64,000 nt of DNA from Prostheceraeus crozeri. Its lineage: Eukaryota; Platyhelminthes; Polycladida; Euryleptidae. Where the stretch lies: assembly GCA_907163375.1 (NCBI GenBank), contig CAJQUW010001446.1:310001-374000 (forward strand). The letters are read 5' to 3'. Below the pieces are notes generated by a model, which was not told where the DNA came from, did not search any database, and saw only the letters and a program-made list of their open reading frames with translations. Numbering within the stretch: the stretch's first letter is position 1; the number at the start of each line of letters is the position of its first letter. The translations under genes were made by a program, and so were the position numbers. This document shows, piece after piece, positions 62,059-64,000 of this stretch.

Positions 62059-64000
62059 TGTCAAACTGCAAATTTTCTCAATTCAATAAATATTTTGGAG
62101 AATGCGTTCAATATTATAGTCCTGCCAATCGTCATTTAAATCCTAGAGGAATTGAAACGTTTTATAATTATGTTTATTACAATTATTTTCACGCAGGTTC
62201 AACAATTGGTCACTATTGTTTAATTAATAAATCTCATAAATTAAAAGCTATTAGAGAAATTGAAAATAATTTCAAACCCATATATAAAACAGTTACTGAT
62301 GAAAATCTAACAACGCGTCCATATAAAATCATAACAAAGAAAAAAATTGACTATGGTTCAACATATATTTGGGATCTCGAAACTTTTCCCGATCCTAACT
62401 GTTCAACAGCTCATCCTATTCCTTATGCTGTAGGAGCTATTAATTTTAATAAATTTATATGTTGTTTACCGAAACAAAGATTGAAAGAATTAGAAACACG
62501 TTTGTTAAGTGATATGATTAAAATTAAACGATCAAAAGATGAAGATGAAATTAAAAATCTTAAAAAACAGATTAATGAGTATAATAATTTAACTGAATTA
62601 GAATTTAATAAACTTCAAAATTGTGTGAAAATATTTACGAGAACTGAGGATGATGAATGTCCAATCAGGGGAAACCCAGAGGACGTATGTCCGATCCATC
62701 AATTTTTTAAAACTCTTGGAAAATTTAATTATTCGAGAGTAACTTTAATAGCTCACAATTCATCAGGTTTTGATTCCTATTTTCCGATAAAAGCTAATTT
62801 TAAATTATCTAAACCGCCTCTTAAAACTTCAAGAGGAATATTGACTGCTTCATTACAAAATCCTTATACAACTGAATGTGTTAGTAGATATATTCAAAAA
62901 TCTCTTAGATTTAAAAACAATATGAAAAAAGATTCACCTTCAGGTAAATTAGCACTTCAAACTATTATAATGAAATGTAGTTATCAACATGTAAAAACAA
63001 GTCTTTCTAAATGGTGTGAGAATTTTAAAATTCCTACGAATGTGTGTAAATTAAATTATGAAATTGGAGACATAATACATGAAAATTATAAAGAAAAAGA
63101 AAATGAATGGAGACCATATTTAGTTAACGATATTCTTTCTTTAGCTTTTTGTATCTACAAATATAATAATGTTATGCGAGATTTAGTTGGTGAAGATATA
63201 ACTACTAATTTAACATCCTCTGCTTTAACATTTAACGGTTGGATGAAAAGCGTACAAAATGACAATATAAATATTCATTCTCATATAGATTTATGGGCTA
63301 GAAATTATATTAGAAAATCTGTTAAAGGTGGAAGAGTTTCAGCAAATATAAGAAAATACATATCGCCATTTTGTAGCATCTTGTTACCAATATTAAAACA
63401 GTATTTACCTGGTCGCTGCGCTGGGGGGACTTTGTCCCTTGGTCGCTACGCTGGTGGGGCTTTGTCCCCTGGAAGTAATTTAATAGATTTAATGAAACAG
63501 TATCGAGATTTAGGAGATAAAACTGAAATTTGTAAGAAAATTTCAAATCAACTACTTGAACAAAAAAATGAATTTCTAATGGCTTTTGATGCAACATCTT
63601 TATATCCATCAGCTATGTATGATGAAAATTCAGAATACCCTAAAGCTGAATCAGCTAGAAAATTTCGTCAAGAAGAAGAGCGGGAAATAGTATATAAATT
63701 TAATACTCAAACATTTAGACCTAAAACTGGAATATTCTCTGTTGTGTTTCAATATCCGAATGATATGTTTTTCCAACCAGTTCCTATAAAAGATAAAGTT
63801 AAAAATCAAAATAATAATTCTCATGTAAAAGTAATCAGGTTTAGAAATGGTATATGTTATGATGTATTAACTTCTGTAGACATACAAGAAATTGTTAGAT
63901 GTGGGGGAAAAATCTTACATATTACTGATGGTATAATTTATGAAAAAAATTATCAAGTTTCACCATTTCGAAATTATATTGAAAAACTTTTTCATTTGAG
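62058..64000 (+). CDS. Protein-primed DNA polymerase B (element 2), runs off the window
   Basis: At least 647 residues. The 3'-5' exonuclease is seen in YIWDLETFPDP (Exo I) and LIAHNSSGFDSYFP (Exo II). The polymerase starts with SVKGGRVSANIRKYISP and motif A DATSLYPSAMY. Motifs B and C lie outside the window. Between the exonuclease and motif A a GC-rich duplicated block at 63408-63472 is carried in frame. A protein-primed polymerase fits the linear, inverted-end genome. Confidence 0.88.
   Translation, partial: MSNCKFSQFNKYFGECVQYYSPANRHLNPRGIETFYNYVYYNYFHAGSTIGHYCLINKSHKLKAIREIENNFKPIYKTVTDENLTTRPYKIITKKKIDYGSTYIWDLETFPDPNCSTAHPIPYAVGAINFNKFICCLPKQRLKELETRLLSDMIKIKRSKDEDEIKNLKKQINEYNNLTELEFNKLQNCVKIFTRTEDDECPIRGNPEDVCPIHQFFKTLGKFNYSRVTLIAHNSSGFDSYFPIKANFKLSKPPLKTSRGILTASLQNPYTTECVSRYIQKSLRFKNNMKKDSPSGKLALQTIIMKCSYQHVKTSLSKWCENFKIPTNVCKLNYEIGDIIHENYKEKENEWRPYLVNDILSLAFCIYKYNNVMRDLVGEDITTNLTSSALTFNGWMKSVQNDNINIHSHIDLWARNYIRKSVKGGRVSANIRKYISPFCSILLPILKQYLPGRCAGGTLSLGRYAGGALSPGSNLIDLMKQYRDLGDKTEICKKISNQLLEQKNEFLMAFDATSLYPSAMYDENSEYPKAESARKFRQEEEREIVYKFNTQTFRPKTGIFSVVFQYPNDMFFQPVPIKDKVKNQNNNSHVKVIRFRNGICYDVLTSVDIQEIVRCGGKILHITDGIIYEKNYQVSPFRNYIEKLFHL
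63408..63472 (+). repeat. GC-rich palindromic insert carried in frame in polymerase B
   Basis: Two direct copies of about 32 bp with a TGGTCGCTGCGCTGGGG core, each holding GGGG-CTTTG-TCCCC-type palindromes, in otherwise AT-rich coding sequence. It encodes LPGRCAGG...RYAGGALSPG. Confidence 0.85.

Larger units (their letters stand above)
57495..64000 (+). mobile_element. Polinton-like element 2, continues past the window
   Basis: Starts AGTAGTATATAG, and Polinton 1 also starts AGTAGT. From here base composition drops to strongly AT-rich. It encodes a membrane protein, an unknown protein, a penton-like protein, an A32-type ATPase and protein-primed polymerase B, so it is a Polinton or close virus-like kin of a different lineage from element 1. 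The visible part has at most one or two breaks. The right end, integrase, protease and major capsid gene are not in view. A 6-bp target copy cannot be checked. Confidence 0.8.

Overview
The window looks like a stretch of an invertebrate animal genome, probably marine. The grounds are GT-AG introns, an astacin-family gene, Penelope-like retroelements with GIY-YIG endonucleases, hammerhead ribozymes, hAT, mariner and pogo-like DNA transposons, and two Polinton (Maverick) elements. I cannot name the species. Only two host genes are supported. One is a large internal exon carrying a 28-residue coding minisatellite (13-1480). The other is an astacin metalloprotease exon on the minus strand (6786-7659) that has lost its catalytic residues. 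Nearly everything else that codes belongs to mobile elements.

Layout. Bases 1-11559 hold the two host exons, several palindromic repeats, a shortened mariner with 124-bp perfect inverted ends (4980-5913) and a hAT-type MITE with an 8-bp target duplication (8643-9549). Bases 11560-15794 are an LTR retrotransposon that looks whole, with 237-bp LTRs and a 5-bp duplication. Bases 15800-22400 are gene-poor, with a pogo-like element and a Tc1/mariner transposase remnant.

Bases 22424-54200 form one nested structure. A Penelope-like element (PLE) is split by a CR1-like LINE (23338-48380, 5-bp duplication AACTC). The LINE is split by a 21.4-kb Polinton (25728-47154, 299-bp inverted ends, 6-bp duplication AGGTAC). 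The Polinton's penton gene is split by a hAT-type MITE (31880-32887). The distal PLE is also split by a hAT MITE (49417-51741, which itself holds a small MITE) and by a TA-target MITE (51917-52910). The PLE ends in a hammerhead ribozyme. Beside it is a SINE- or retrozyme-like locus with three more hammerheads and a tRNA-like Pol III promoter (54229-54725).

Polinton 1 carries the usual set: packaging ATPase, chromodomain integrase, penton, double-jelly-roll major capsid, adenain-like protease and protein-primed DNA polymerase B with N-terminal C2H2 fingers. It also carries less usual cargo: a UBA-RING protein of IAP type, a TATA-binding-protein-like gene, a six-exon spliced gene, three hairpins with a shared loop, and an island of telomere-like repeats, palindromes and AGGTCA half-sites. 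It has roughly eight to ten breaks plus the MITE insertion, but its ends differ by only about 1%, so it arrived fairly recently. From 57495 to the window end lies a second, very AT-rich Polinton-like element: a two-helix membrane protein, an unknown protein, a penton-like protein, an A32-type ATPase and polymerase B. Its genes share a TTWAAAAATG start context and are separated by short GC-rich hairpins.
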